The position numbers were made by a program, and so were the translations under genes. Shown here one piece after another: positions 8,979-17,389 of a stretch of DNA of 64,000 nucleotides. Position 1 is the first letter of the stretch. Every line of letters starts with the position of its first letter. The notes below the pieces were generated by a model, which searched no databases, was not told the origin of the DNA, and saw only the letters and a list, made by a program, of their open reading frames with translations. Origin of the DNA: Hyphomicrobiales bacterium (lineage in GTDB: Bacteria; Pseudomonadota; Alphaproteobacteria; Rhizobiales; Beijerinckiaceae); NCBI GenBank assembly GCA_947447895.1, contig CANFLM010000002.1:1-64000 (forward strand), in the 5' to 3' direction.

Positions 8979-9305
8979 ATGACATTAAAAACCGCGCAAA
9001 AACTTCTTTCGTTGCTCAATACTCTGGAACGCGAGCATGGCCTGCTCCATCTTGACGGGCATCAGCGTCTGTTTCTGGAAGCCATTGTATCCCGCACCGC
9101 TGCCAAGCAGCATGTGACGCCGAATGATCTGGTCGACATGAACCTGACCAGTCGCAGTTCGACCTATCGCAAGATCGCCGAATTGCGTGCTTTGAATCTG
9201 GTTTCCGAAGAGTGGATCGACGGCAAATGCTGCCTGTCGCCCAGCCACGCGACCACCGATTTCGCCGAAAAGCTGGAAATCGGTTTCAAGGCGCTGAAGG
9301 TCTGA
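8979..9305 (+). CDS. Small winged helix-turn-helix regulator, MarR-like
   Basis: A 108-residue protein that looks like a single winged-helix domain. It has a helix at the N-terminus, a segment TPNDLVDMNLTSRSSTYRKI (about 49-68) that fits helix-turn-helix with the recognition helix around SRSSTYRKIAEL, and a wing-like WIDGKCCLSPS. No ligand-binding domain is present. The target is unknown. The ATG at 8979 was chosen over an upstream GTG in frame; neither has a strong ribosome site. The gene stands alone, with its own possible promoter and a strong terminator. Confidence 0.65.
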   Translation: MTLKTAQKLLSLLNTLEREHGLLHLDGHQRLFLEAIVSRTAAKQHVTPNDLVDMNLTSRSSTYRKIAELRALNLVSEEWIDGKCCLSPSHATTDFAEKLEIGFKALKV

Positions 9306-9330
9306 GACCCATCCGCTGAAGCTACGCCAA

Positions 9331-9356
9331 AGCCACGCATTTGCGTGGCTTTTTTT
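9331..9356 (+). terminator. Rho-independent terminator
   Basis: Stem AGCCACGC/GCGTGGCT (arms 9331-9338 and 9343-9350), loop ATTT, followed by a run of T's on the plus strand. It ends the winged-helix gene before the oppositely oriented tRNA-Gly. Confidence 0.85.
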
Positions 9357-9383
9357 ATTATATTTCGTTGTGATAAGATTATT

Positions 9384-9458
9384 TGGAGCGGGTAAAGGGA
9401 TTCGAACCCTTGACCCCAACCTTGGCAAGGTTGTGCTCTACCCCTGAGCTACACCCGC
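9384..9458 (-). tRNA. tRNA-Gly (anticodon GCC)
   Basis: The minus strand folds as a full cloverleaf: acceptor arm GCGGGTG with its partner, D arm GCTC/GAGC, anticodon stem CAACC/GGTTG around TTGCCAA (anticodon GCC), and T arm with GGTTCGAATCC. The CCA end is encoded. It reads GGC and GGU codons. Confidence 0.97.
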
Positions 9459-9507
9459 ATCCGAATAAGTGGCACCGCGTCAGCGGCAGACCAGCTTGGG
9501 TGGCGGG

Positions 9508-9536
9508 TTTATGCCCCAATCCGGATCAGATTGCAA
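9508..9536 (-). promoter_or_regulatory. Predicted promoter of tRNA-Gly
   Basis: Minus strand TTGCAA (9531-9536), 17-base spacer, CATAAA (9508-9513), placing the start of transcription roughly 45 bases ahead of the mature tRNA 5' end. Confidence 0.42.
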
Positions 9537-9638
9537 GGGGTCTTGTTGAAGCATTTTTGAATTGCCTGAGGAAAGCCGTTCGGGCAGGTTGAAAGAATGG
9601 TCCGGGTGATCCCATGAAATGCGGATAAGGCAGGTAAA

Positions 9639-10172
9639 ATGTCCACTGATACCAATCGGTTAACTCCTGAAAAACTGCTGGAATTTCTGGATCGGCACCA
9701 GATTATTCACCACACGGTGCACCATCCCGCCCTGTATACGGTGGAGCAATCAAAGGCTCTGCGCGGGGAAATCGAGGGGCTGCATGTCAAAAATTTGTTC
9801 CTCAAGGATAAAAAAGGCCGATTGTTTCTGCTGACCGCGGTGGAAAGCACGCAGATCGATCTGAAAACCCTGCATATGCGGATCGGCGGGCAGGGGCGGC
9901 TGTCCTTCTGCTCGGCCGAACAGCTGATGACCCATCTGGGGGTGGAACCGGGATCGGTGACGCCCCTGTCGCTGATCAATGACCGCGAGCATCGGGTCTC
10001 GCTGGTGCTGGATGCGGCTTTGCTGGGCGGCCAGCGCATCAATGTGCACCCGCTCGTCAACACCATGACCAGCGGATTGAGCATCGAGGGGTTTACGAAA
10101 TTTCTGGAATTGACCGGGCATCAGCCGCAAATTCTTGATCCGAGTGACGAAAAACTTGCCAACTTGTCCTGA
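9639..10172 (+). CDS. PrdX/ProX-type aminoacyl-tRNA editing protein (YbaK family)
   Basis: Free-standing editing-domain protein of 177 residues that hydrolyses mischarged tRNA, in characterised relatives Ala-tRNA(Pro). Family features seen: HHPALYTVEQSKAL, the KNLFLKDKKGRLFLLTA segment with the conserved lysine, GRLSFCSAEQL, and the glycine-rich GVEPGSVTPLSL loop. This is the PrdX subgroup common in Rhizobiales. Ribosome site AGG lies 6 bases before the ATG. It precedes the thioredoxin gene by 53 bases on the same strand. Confidence 0.88.
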   Translation: MSTDTNRLTPEKLLEFLDRHQIIHHTVHHPALYTVEQSKALRGEIEGLHVKNLFLKDKKGRLFLLTAVESTQIDLKTLHMRIGGQGRLSFCSAEQLMTHLGVEPGSVTPLSLINDREHRVSLVLDAALLGGQRINVHPLVNTMTSGLSIEGFTKFLELTGHQPQILDPSDEKLANLS

Positions 10173-10225
10173 ACATCCCATGTGAAGGGAAGCAGAGACG
10201 TGAACCGACGCAGGGAGCCCCGATC

Positions 10226-11137
10226 ATGACACCGGAAACCAATGACAAGGCAGGCACACAGGGTGCTTCGGGTGCAGTTATCGAAACCACCACGGCCACC
10301 TTCCGGCAGGATGTGATGACGGCGTCGATGTCGCAACTGGTGCTGGTGGATTTCTGGGCGCCGTGGTGCGGCCCGTGCAAGCAGCTTGAACCGGTCCTGC
10401 ACAAGGTGGTGGAAGCAGCCGGTGCGAAAGTGCGGCTGGTCAAGCTCAATATTGATGACCATCCGCAAATTCCCGGCCAGCTCGGCATCCAGTCGATCCC
10501 TGCGGTGATTGCATTCCAGCGCGGCCAGCCGGTCGATGGTTTCATGGGCGTGGTGCCCGAAAGCCAGATCCGTAGCTTTATCGAGAAGCTGATCGGCCCG
10601 ATCGGCCCAGCCCCGGTCGAACAGATGGTGGCCGAGGCGAATGAACTTGCCGAAGCCGGTGATGCGGCGGCGGCCAGCCAGCTGTTTCTGGAGGTGCTGG
10701 CCGAGGAGCCGGCCCATCTGGGGGCTTTGGCAGGACTTGCCAAGCTGCATCTCGTCAATGGCGATCTGGAAGGCGCCCGCGCTGTGCTGGCGCAGGTGCC
10801 GGAGGACAAGCGGCAGGATCCGGCGGTGAGCGGGGTGCAGGCGGCCATAGATCTGGCGGACCGCTCGGCCAAGCTCGGCGATCTCGGCGAGATCGAGGCG
10901 CGCGTTGCAGCCAATCCGAACGATCACCAGGCCCGTTTCGATCTGGCATTGGCTTTGGCGGCCCATGGTGATGGCGAACGCGCAACCGATGAGCTGATCG
11001 ACATCATCCGGCGTGACCGTACCTGGAATGATGACGGTGCCCGCCGCCAGTTGTTGCAGTTTTTCGAGGCCTGGGGTCCGATGGATGACCTGTCCAAGGC
11101 CGGCCGCCGCAAATTATCAACTGTTCTGTTCCGTTAA
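10226..11137 (+). CDS. ybbN: Thioredoxin-TPR protein (YbbN/CnoX-like)
   Basis: A 303-residue protein with an N-terminal thioredoxin domain (about 20-130; active site WAPWCGPCKQ with an intact CGPC pair) and a C-terminal helical TPR region (about 140-290). The architecture is that of YbbN/CnoX, a holdase that passes substrates to GroEL. E. coli YbbN lacks one active-site cysteine, whereas this one keeps both, so redox activity is expected. It is followed 10 bases later by the LON-domain gene and then a Trm112-like gene, a commonly seen alphaproteobacterial trio. Confidence 0.88.
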   Translation: MTPETNDKAGTQGASGAVIETTTATFRQDVMTASMSQLVLVDFWAPWCGPCKQLEPVLHKVVEAAGAKVRLVKLNIDDHPQIPGQLGIQSIPAVIAFQRGQPVDGFMGVVPESQIRSFIEKLIGPIGPAPVEQMVAEANELAEAGDAAAASQLFLEVLAEEPAHLGALAGLAKLHLVNGDLEGARAVLAQVPEDKRQDPAVSGVQAAIDLADRSAKLGDLGEIEARVAANPNDHQARFDLALALAAHGDGERATDELIDIIRRDRTWNDDGARRQLLQFFEAWGPMDDLSKAGRRKLSTVLFR

Positions 11138-11147
11138 GGCTTGTTGG

Positions 11148-11819
11148 ATGTCTGGCAGAAAAACCTATTCGACGGTGGACGAGATGCCGGACAGCGTGCC
11201 GCTGTTTCCGCTGGCCGGTGCGCTGTTGCTGCCGCGCGGACAGATGCCGCTGAATATTTTCGAGCCGCGCTATCTCGATATGGTTGATGCCGCGCTGAAA
11301 TCCGACCGGATCATCGGCATGATCCAGCCCGAATCGGAACAGCCCGACGAGACGGCCCCGCCGCGCCTGTCACGCATCGGCTGTGCCGGCCGCATCACGC
11401 AATTCGCCGATACGGGCGATGGCCGCTATCTGATCAGCCTGACAGGCCTGTGCCGGTTCACGCTGGTCGGGGAGGTGGCATCGTCTCAAAAATACCGGCT
11501 GGGCCGGATCGATGTCTCTGCCTTTGCCGATGATTTGAGGGAAGGTTTGGGCGAACGCGAGGTTGATCGTGCCGATCTGATCCGCACACTCAAGGCCTAT
11601 GTGCAAGCCGAGGATCTCGAGATCAACTGGGCCGAGGTCAACACGGCGCCGACCGAGGCTTTGGTCAATGCGCTGGCGATGATGTGTCCGTTCGGTCCGC
11701 GTGAAAAGCAGGCCTTGCTGGAGGCCGCCGATTTGCAATCGCGCGCGGCCATTCTGGTGGCGATCACGGAAGTCGAACTGGCCCGCCGCGATGACGGACG
11801 CTCCGCACCTTTGCAATGA
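11148..11819 (+). CDS. LON substrate-binding domain protein
   Basis: Single-domain protein of about 223 residues resembling the N-terminal substrate-recognition domain of Lon protease, with no ATPase or protease part. Motifs: VPLFPLAGALLLPRGQMPLNIFEPRY (about 15-40) and a mid-region GCAGRITQFADTGDGRY. The function of free-standing LON domains is not established. The ATG at 11148 was chosen because AAGG lies 8 bases before it; the next in-frame Met (about 11184) is possible. It probably forms an operon with the thioredoxin gene. Confidence 0.82.
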   Translation: MSGRKTYSTVDEMPDSVPLFPLAGALLLPRGQMPLNIFEPRYLDMVDAALKSDRIIGMIQPESEQPDETAPPRLSRIGCAGRITQFADTGDGRYLISLTGLCRFTLVGEVASSQKYRLGRIDVSAFADDLREGLGEREVDRADLIRTLKAYVQAEDLEINWAEVNTAPTEALVNALAMMCPFGPREKQALLEAADLQSRAAILVAITEVELARRDDGRSAPLQ

Positions 11820-11864
11820 ACTTCTGCAATGGGCCATGCCGTTGCTGTTTTGAAAGGCCGAAAG

Positions 11865-12092
11865 ATGAACCAGAGCATGAAGGGTTTCGGGTCCAAAAAC
11901 TCCGCAACCGGGGTCAATGTGACCAGTATCGATCCGAAATTGTTGGAAATTCTGGTGTGTCCGCTGACAAAGGCCACATTGGAATATGACCGCGAGGCGC
12001 AGGAATTGATCAGCAAGGGGGCGCGGTTGGCCTATCCGATCCGCGACGGTATCCCGATCATGCTGCCTGAAGAAGCCCGCCCGCTCGATTAG
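11865..12092 (+). CDS. Trm112/YcaR-like zinc-ribbon-type small protein (UPF0434)
   Basis: A 75-residue protein with the Trm112-fold signature: [20 protein letters not shown] near residues 21-40 and [17 protein letters not shown] at the end. Only one of the usual cysteines (VCPL) is kept, so a metal site is probably absent, as in many UPF0434 proteins. In other systems Trm112 proteins activate methyltransferases; the bacterial role is unclear. Start chosen at 11865 (AAAGG about 7 bases upstream); Met four codons later is an alternative. Confidence 0.8.
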   Translation: MNQSMKGFGSKNSATGVNVTSIDPKLLEILVCPLTKATLEYDREAQELISKGARLAYPIRDGIPIMLPEEARPLD

Positions 12093-12104
12093 TCGGGCGA
12101 TGGA

Positions 12105-12878
12105 TTATCCGTTTTGCGCCTGACGGCCCTCGGCCACCAGTCGGGCCGAGGCGGTTTCCAACTGGTGTTCGATCAGCTGCTGGAAATCGTCGCGCGGCAT
12201 GCCTGATGCAATGGCCGGCAGAAATTCGAGAATAATTGTCCCTGGACGGCTCGGCGTATAGCCATGCGGCCAGAACAGGCCGGCATTATGGGCCAGCGGC
12301 ACGCAAGGCACGTCCAGCATGCCGTAAATCATCGAAATGCCGTTGCGATAGGCGGCGGGGGCATCAACCGGACGGCGGGTGCCTTCCGGAAACAGGATGA
12401 TCTGGCGGCCGTGATCGGCATGCACCTCGGTCCGTGCCATTTTGATCAGCTTTTTCATATCCGATGGTCCGCCTTGCCGGTTGAGCGGGATCTGGTGCGA
12501 ACGGATGATGTATTGGCCCATCAGCGGGATTTTCCGCAGTTCCTGCTTCATCACGAAACAGGGATCATCGAACAGGCCCAGCAAAGCCAGCGTCTCCCAG
12601 GCCGATTGATGCTTGGCGGCAATCAGCACGGGGCCGGCGGGCAGATGCTCGCGCCCGCGGATTTCGAGTCGGAGACCGGCAAAGATCCGGCAGAAACCGA
12701 TAAAGACCTTGCCCCAGACCGACATCATGCGGATCAGCGCCCGCCGCGGCAGCAGCAGGAAGGGCGAGCCGACCAGCATCCACAAAAAGAATGCGGGATA
12801 GACCAGAATGGTGAACAGCCGCATGCGGGCAGCGGTCAGCCAATGTGTGTCCCTGATCGGATGGTGTGTGCTGCTCAC
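12105..12878 (-). CDS. plsC: 1-acyl-sn-glycerol-3-phosphate acyltransferase (PlsC family)
   Basis: Membrane acyltransferase making phosphatidic acid from lysophosphatidic acid. The 257-residue protein has an N-terminal hydrophobic anchor, block I as KHQSAWET, in which the catalytic His is followed by four residues and Glu (HX4E rather than HX4D), and block III FPEGTRR. The GTG at 12878 overlaps the stop of the upstream ydcF-like gene (GTGA). An ATG 54 bases further in, just before the first helix, is the alternative start. It is last in the ftsE-ftsX-ydcF-plsC series. Confidence 0.88.
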   Translation of the reverse strand: MSSTHHPIRDTHWLTAARMRLFTILVYPAFFLWMLVGSPFLLLPRRALIRMMSVWGKVFIGFCRIFAGLRLEIRGREHLPAGPVLIAAKHQSAWETLALLGLFDDPCFVMKQELRKIPLMGQYIIRSHQIPLNRQGGPSDMKKLIKMARTEVHADHGRQIILFPEGTRRPVDAPAAYRNGISMIYGMLDVPCVPLAHNAGLFWPHGYTPSRPGTIILEFLPAIASGMPRDDFQQLIEHQLETASARLVAEGRQAQNG

Positions 12879-13507
12879 GGGTTCTGTTTCTCGCCATTGT
12901 CGGATGTTGCATCGCCGCCTGTGCCGGACAGGCCCAGACCGATCCGCAACTGCGCTCCGTGATATTTGATCCATTCACCAATGAAAAGCCTGATTGTCAG
13001 CGGATCCGTCCACCAGCGGGGCAGGTCCAGACCGCCCGGGACCACCGGATGCGCGATGAGTTGCAGGCGGGGGTCTTCGGCACGGAATTCCTGCAAGGCG
13101 CGCGGCATGTGGTAATGCGAGGTTACGACAATCAGGGATGAATAGCCCTTGTCATGCGCCCAATGGATCGTTTCGACCGCATTGCTGCTGGTATTGGTGG
13201 CTTTGCGGTCGAGATCGACGCAGCAGTCGAGCCATTGCTGCAGTCTGGGCTCGATCCGGACCAGATCGGCAGTGGTGGTTCTGTCGTTGACACCGCTGAT
13301 CAGCAGGCGCCGGCCCTTGCCCTGGATCAACAGCGTCACGGCATCATTGATGCGGTCGCGTCCGCCTGTCAGCACGACAATGCCATCGGCCTGCGGGATC
13401 AGGGGATCCGGCGGGAGGGTGGCGAGACGGACAAACGCACCGAATGAAAGAATGGCCAGCAGGAGCAGTCCGGTCAGGACAATGAAAACCGGGCGGCGTG
13501 CTGTCAC
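12875..13507 (-). CDS. YdcF-like DUF218 family membrane protein
   Basis: A 210-residue protein with one N-terminal transmembrane segment (about 7-27) and a DUF218 domain: IVVLTGGRDRINDAV, then SSNAVETIHWAHDKGYSSLIVVTSHYHMPRAL. Related proteins (YdcF, SanA, ElyC) are implicated in envelope integrity and polysaccharide or peptidoglycan precursor control; the reaction is unknown. The GTG overlaps the ftsX stop (GTGA), and its own stop overlaps plsC, so it is coupled at both ends. Confidence 0.85.
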   Translation of the reverse strand: MTARRPVFIVLTGLLLLAILSFGAFVRLATLPPDPLIPQADGIVVLTGGRDRINDAVTLLIQGKGRRLLISGVNDRTTTADLVRIEPRLQQWLDCCVDLDRKATNTSSNAVETIHWAHDKGYSSLIVVTSHYHMPRALQEFRAEDPRLQLIAHPVVPGGLDLPRWWTDPLTIRLFIGEWIKYHGAQLRIGLGLSGTGGDATSDNGEKQNP

Positions 13508-14520
13508 GTCAGCGTCCCCAAGGTGCGGGTGACAGTGATGCGCGAGACCAGGGCGGTCAGAAAGGCCACGACAATCGCCACCATCACCACCGCCAGATAG
13601 CCGCTATACCCGATGGCAAAGGAGCCGAACAGCGTCTCCATCTGCTCGCCCCCGGGACTGCCGAGCCAGGTGCTGGCAAACAGATGTGCCGCTCCGAAAA
13701 ACACCAGGGCCAGACATCCGCCCAGCGCGCCGCCCTTCAGGCCCAAAATCAGAAAATGCCGCTCGAATTCACGGGCGATGAAGGCATCGGTGGCGCCGAC
13801 AAAGTGCAAGGCTTCCATGATGCTGCGATTGCCGGCCATCGCGCCGCGGGTGGCAAAGGCCACGGCCAGCGCGGTGGCCACCATCACAAGACCGACCAGA
13901 GCCACCGCCACCGCCACCACCGACCGTGCCATGGCGGCCAGACGCGCGATCCAGACACGGTGGTCATCCAGCGTGGCATGGCGCCATTGGTCGGTAATGG
14001 CTTTGCGCAGGCCCGCACTGTCGACCAGACTGCCATCCTCGATTTTCAGCACGATCAGCCGCGGGATCGGCAGCACATCGAAACTCAATCCGCTGCCGAG
14101 CCAGGGTTCCAGCAATTTCTCGGATTCCTGTTTGGAATAGGGTTTGACCTCGCGGATGCCCTTGAAGCTCGAGGCGAGACTGACAATCCGGCTGACATCC
14201 TGATCGATGTTGCGCCCGGGAACAGGCCGCACCTGGATGGTCATTTCTGTGGCCACCGATGTCTGCCAATCGGTCGCCGCCGAGGCAATCATCTGCGCGC
14301 TGACGGCGGTCAGGGCGGCCAGAAAGGTCATGATTGCAATCACGGTCACCAGAGCGCGTCCGGCAATATTCTCGCTGGGAACCAGCGGCAGCGTGTTGGA
14401 CGGCCCTTTGATCAGCGCCACGCACCAGGCGCCGGCATCGCGACAGCGGGTCAGCATGCTGGTGCGCCATTGGGTGAGGCGGCCGGTCCAGACCGGGTTT
14501 GTGTGCTGGGGATCAGTCAT
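13504..14520 (-). CDS. ftsX: Cell division protein FtsX
   Basis: Integral membrane partner of FtsE. The FtsEX complex at the division site controls periplasmic peptidoglycan hydrolases. The 338-residue protein has four transmembrane segments: one after the cytosolic N-terminus (about 55-75), then a periplasmic domain with the conserved start of extracellular domain VRPVPGRNID, and three segments in the C-terminal half. The ATG at 14520 overlaps ftsE by 8 bases. The large periplasmic loop is the part that contacts hydrolase partners such as EnvC-type proteins. Confidence 0.9.
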   Translation of the reverse strand: MTDPQHTNPVWTGRLTQWRTSMLTRCRDAGAWCVALIKGPSNTLPLVPSENIAGRALVTVIAIMTFLAALTAVSAQMIASAATDWQTSVATEMTIQVRPVPGRNIDQDVSRIVSLASSFKGIREVKPYSKQESEKLLEPWLGSGLSFDVLPIPRLIVLKIEDGSLVDSAGLRKAITDQWRHATLDDHRVWIARLAAMARSVVAVAVALVGLVMVATALAVAFATRGAMAGNRSIMEALHFVGATDAFIAREFERHFLILGLKGGALGGCLALVFFGAAHLFASTWLGSPGGEQMETLFGSFAIGYSGYLAVVMVAIVVAFLTALVSRITVTRTLGTLT

Positions 14521-15175
14521 AGACATGCAACCGTCCATCACCGAGCACCAGACGGCGCGCATCATCAAACTGGTTCATCAGGGCAATGTCATGGGTCGCA
14601 ATGACCACGGCGGTGCCCATCCGGTTCATTTCGACAAACAACCGCAACAGGCGTTGTGCCATCGAGGGATCGACATTGCCGGTCGGTTCGTCGGCCAGCA
14701 GCAGGTCGGGTTTGGCGATCAGGGCGCGGGCAATCGCGGCGCGTTGCTTTTCACCCCCCGACAGAACCGGCGGGATCGCATCGATCTTGTCGCCCAAGCC
14801 GACCCAACGCAACAATTCGATCACTTCCGAGCGATAGCGTGCCTCCTCCTGTCCCTGCACGCGCAGCGGCAATGCGACATTCTCGAAGGTGGTGAGGTGG
14901 TCGAGCAGACGGAAATCCTGGAACACCACGCCCATGCGGCGGCGCACCGCCGTCAGGGCATCGGGTGCGATTTGCGAGACATCGGAGCCGAACAGGCTGA
15001 TCAGTCCGCGGGTCGGTTTGAGGGACAGCAGGATCAGCCGCAGCAATGTCGTTTTGCCCGCGCCAGAGGGGCCGGTCAGAAACTGGAAGGACTGCGGTGC
15101 AATGGTAAAGCTGAGATCCTTGAGGATTTCAGGTCCCATTCCATAGCGCAAGCCGACATTTTCGAAACGAACCAC
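14513..15175 (-). CDS. ftsE: Cell division ATP-binding protein FtsE
   Basis: ABC-type ATPase of 220 residues driving FtsX. Walker A GPSGAGKTTLLRL (about 34-46), signature LSGGEKQRAAIARA, and Walker B LLLADEPTGNVD are all present, and the N-terminus MVRFENVGLRYG fits FtsE exactly when translation starts at the GTG at 15175. That GTG lies 6 bases after AAGGA; the TTG two codons upstream would have no spacing. It opens the four-gene coupled operon ftsE-ftsX-ydcF-plsC. Confidence 0.93.
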   Translation of the reverse strand: MVRFENVGLRYGMGPEILKDLSFTIAPQSFQFLTGPSGAGKTTLLRLILLSLKPTRGLISLFGSDVSQIAPDALTAVRRRMGVVFQDFRLLDHLTTFENVALPLRVQGQEEARYRSEVIELLRWVGLGDKIDAIPPVLSGGEKQRAAIARALIAKPDLLLADEPTGNVDPSMAQRLLRLFVEMNRMGTAVVIATHDIALMNQFDDARRLVLGDGRLHVYD

Positions 15176-15410
15176 GACCAATCCTTGTCAGGGTGATTTG
15201 CAGGGTGATGGAGCTGTCTTTAGCATGGCTCGACCGAATTGAGGAGAAAGTCTTGCGATCATGTTGGGCCCATCTGTCCTGTCATGCAATCATTGCCAAA
15301 ATGAGGCGCATTAACCAGACGGGGCTAAGTTGCTTGCTTCTGTGCGCCGGCACAGGCAACGTGGGGTATTGACAAGTCCGAGAGGGGTCGGGGGACGAGA
15401 TAGGTTGGAT

Positions 15411-15959
15411 ATGGCACATAGACAGATCGAGCATCGGCGCGTGAAAATTCTTTTCGATGAAAAGCAGATTGCCAAACGCAACACCGAATTGGCCAAAGCC
15501 ATTGCCGACACCCATCCCAAGGATTTGCTGGTTGTTGCCATTCTCAAGGGCAGCTTCATGTTTGCCGCCGATCTGATGCGTGAATTGCATCGCGCCGGGC
15601 TGGCACCGCAAATGGAATTCATGCATCTGTCGAGCTATCGCGCCGGCATGACCTCCAGCGGCCAGGTCACCATTTTGCGCGATGTCGAAAGCGATGTGCG
15701 CGATCGGGACGTTCTCCTGGTCGATGATATTCTCGAATCAGGCCGCACGATTGCCTTTGCGACCGATTTGCTGGCCGCGCGCGGGGCGCGGGTGCAAACC
15801 TGCTGCCTGCTGGAAAAACCCGGCAAACGGGCCGTCCAAGTCAAGGCGGATTTTATCGGCTTTACCTGTCCAGACCAGTTTGTGGTCGGTTATGGTATGG
15901 ATGTGGCCCATAGTTTCCGCGAATTGCCGTTTATCGGACTGGTGGAAACCGTCGCCTGA
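15411..15959 (+). CDS. hpt: Hypoxanthine phosphoribosyltransferase
   Basis: Purine salvage enzyme joining hypoxanthine or guanine to PRPP. The 182-residue protein has the PRPP-binding motif DVLLVDDILESGRT (about 101-114), LKGSFMFAADL near residue 45, and the flexible-loop region HLSSYRAGMTSSG. Length is normal for the family. The ATG at 15411 is preceded by GGTTGG; an upstream in-frame extension is not homologous. TTGACA occurs at 15369-15374, but no good -10 box follows at the usual distance. Confidence 0.94.
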   Translation: MAHRQIEHRRVKILFDEKQIAKRNTELAKAIADTHPKDLLVVAILKGSFMFAADLMRELHRAGLAPQMEFMHLSSYRAGMTSSGQVTILRDVESDVRDRDVLLVDDILESGRTIAFATDLLAARGARVQTCCLLEKPGKRAVQVKADFIGFTCPDQFVVGYGMDVAHSFRELPFIGLVETVA

Positions 15960-15965
15960 CGGCGC

Positions 15966-16472
15966 TCAGTTGAGCCCGACAATGGCGGCATTCAGGGCCG
16001 TCGCATAGCCGACCCAGAGCGCATAGGGCGCCAGAAGCCAGGCCGAGATGCGGTCGATCGGTCTGAAGGTGATCATGGTTGCCACAATCATCAATTCCAG
16101 CGCGATCACCACGACCAGACCCAGCAAAGGGTTGTGCATGCCGAAAAACGCCACCGACCAGAAGGCGTTCAGCGCCATTTGCACGAGAAAGACCCCGACG
16201 ACCCGCCATCCGGGGGCCGTCCACCGGGCGCGGCGCAGCAATATCCGCCAGAAGGCCAGCACCATCATCGCATAAAGCAGTGACCAGACCGGACCGAACA
16301 CCCAGTTGGGCGGGGTAAAGCCGGGCTTGTTCAACCCCGCATACCAGACCGGAATATTGGGGATTGTTGCCAGATTGCCGATCAATCCCGCACTGGCCAC
16401 CACCGCCACCGCCAACAGCAGCAACAGAACCGGACGTGTCGCGGGTTTTGGCAGGTCTGTCGGGTCGCTCAT
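15966..16472 (-). CDS. tspO: TspO/MBR family tryptophan-rich sensory protein
   Basis: Five-helix inner- or outer-membrane protein of 168 residues binding porphyrins and related tetrapyrroles. In photosynthetic alphaproteobacteria it modulates gene expression in response to oxygen. Family motifs: KPGFTPPNWVFGPVWSLLYAMM and NAFWSVAFFGMHNP. The ATG overlaps the stop of the upstream amidotransferase gene (ATGA), an unusual pairing. It converges on hpt with only 6 bases between stops. Confidence 0.92.
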   Translation of the reverse strand: MSDPTDLPKPATRPVLLLLLAVAVVASAGLIGNLATIPNIPVWYAGLNKPGFTPPNWVFGPVWSLLYAMMVLAFWRILLRRARWTAPGWRVVGVFLVQMALNAFWSVAFFGMHNPLLGLVVVIALELMIVATMITFRPIDRISAWLLAPYALWVGYATALNAAIVGLN

Positions 16473-17206
16473 GCGCGCCGCTCCTGTGGCTTGGGCTCCA
16501 GCCAATGGCCGAGGAAACCGTCAATCCATCGGTGGACAGCGTGATCGTGCTCGAACCAGCCGTCGAGATGCTCCTGACGGGTGCGCGCGCCCGGCATTGC
16601 CATGCGCTCATAGGCCCGCGTGGTCCAGCGGCACATCATCGCATAGGTCACTTCGGGGTGGAATTGCAGGCCGAAGGCACGATCGCCATAGGCAAAGGCC
16701 TGTTCGCAAAATATATCGCCGCGTGCCAGACTTTGGGCTGTTTCGGGGACATCAAAGCCGTCGCGGTGCCATTGATAGACATTTTTCGGCCAATCCAGCC
16801 CCGTTTGCGTGCTGAATGTGCAGCCTGCCTCGGTGGGATAAAGCGGGTAATAGCCGATTTCGGCCTTGCCTTCCTGATGGGTATAGACCTTGCCGCCCAG
16901 CTGGTTGGCCAGCATCTGTGCGCCCAGACACAGGCCCAGAAACGGTTTGCCGGCTTCCAGAACCTTGCCGATCCATGCGGTTTCGTCGCGCAGCCAGTCA
17001 TGGTCGTCATTGGCGCCCATCGGGCCGCCGAAGATCACGGCACCGGCATGGTCATCGAGCGTCTCTGGCAGGGCCTCTCCCAAAGGCGGGCGGCGGATAT
17101 CCAGAGAGTAGCCGCGCTCGACCAGCAAACGCCCGACGCGACCGGCAGTCGAGTGGGCCTGATGCAGAACAATGACAATCGAACCGTTATGAGACAAGGC
17201 AGTCAC
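16469..17206 (-). CDS. Class I glutamine amidotransferase (GMP synthase-like domain)
   Basis: A 245-residue stand-alone class I amidotransferase. Catalytic triad parts seen: nucleophile Cys in LGLCLGAQMLA (about residue 97), and His/Glu in FGLQFHPEV. The oxyanion loop VIFGGPMGAND is present. There is no synthetase domain, so the acceptor substrate is unknown; relatives act on small molecules such as gamma-glutamyl adducts. The GTG at 17206 is preceded by CAGG three bases upstream; the longer upstream frame is non-homologous. Coupled to tspO. Confidence 0.82.
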   Translation of the reverse strand: MTALSHNGSIVIVLHQAHSTAGRVGRLLVERGYSLDIRRPPLGEALPETLDDHAGAVIFGGPMGANDDHDWLRDETAWIGKVLEAGKPFLGLCLGAQMLANQLGGKVYTHQEGKAEIGYYPLYPTEAGCTFSTQTGLDWPKNVYQWHRDGFDVPETAQSLARGDIFCEQAFAYGDRAFGLQFHPEVTYAMMCRWTTRAYERMAMPGARTRQEHLDGWFEHDHAVHRWIDGFLGHWLEPKPQERRA

Positions 17207-17338
17207 AGACCTGAGAGGGATCCAACCGGATCCGGGAACTGTAATAAAACTGCCATGAATCGGAGCGCGGGTCGAGCCTTTTGCGGCCTGTTTGCGCCTT
17301 ATCATCAGGCAACCCTGCCGCATGCTTAGCAAAGTGCC

Positions 17339-17367
17339 ATAAAAAAACGCGGCCCGAGGGCCGCGTT
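17339..17367 (-). terminator. Rho-independent terminator of acs
   Basis: On the minus strand a 10-bp GC-rich stem (arms 17346-17355 and 17358-17367) is followed by seven or more T's. It lies 23 bases past the acs stop. Confidence 0.88.
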
Positions 17368-17389
17368 GGGAGGTTCATGTGCGGAGCCG

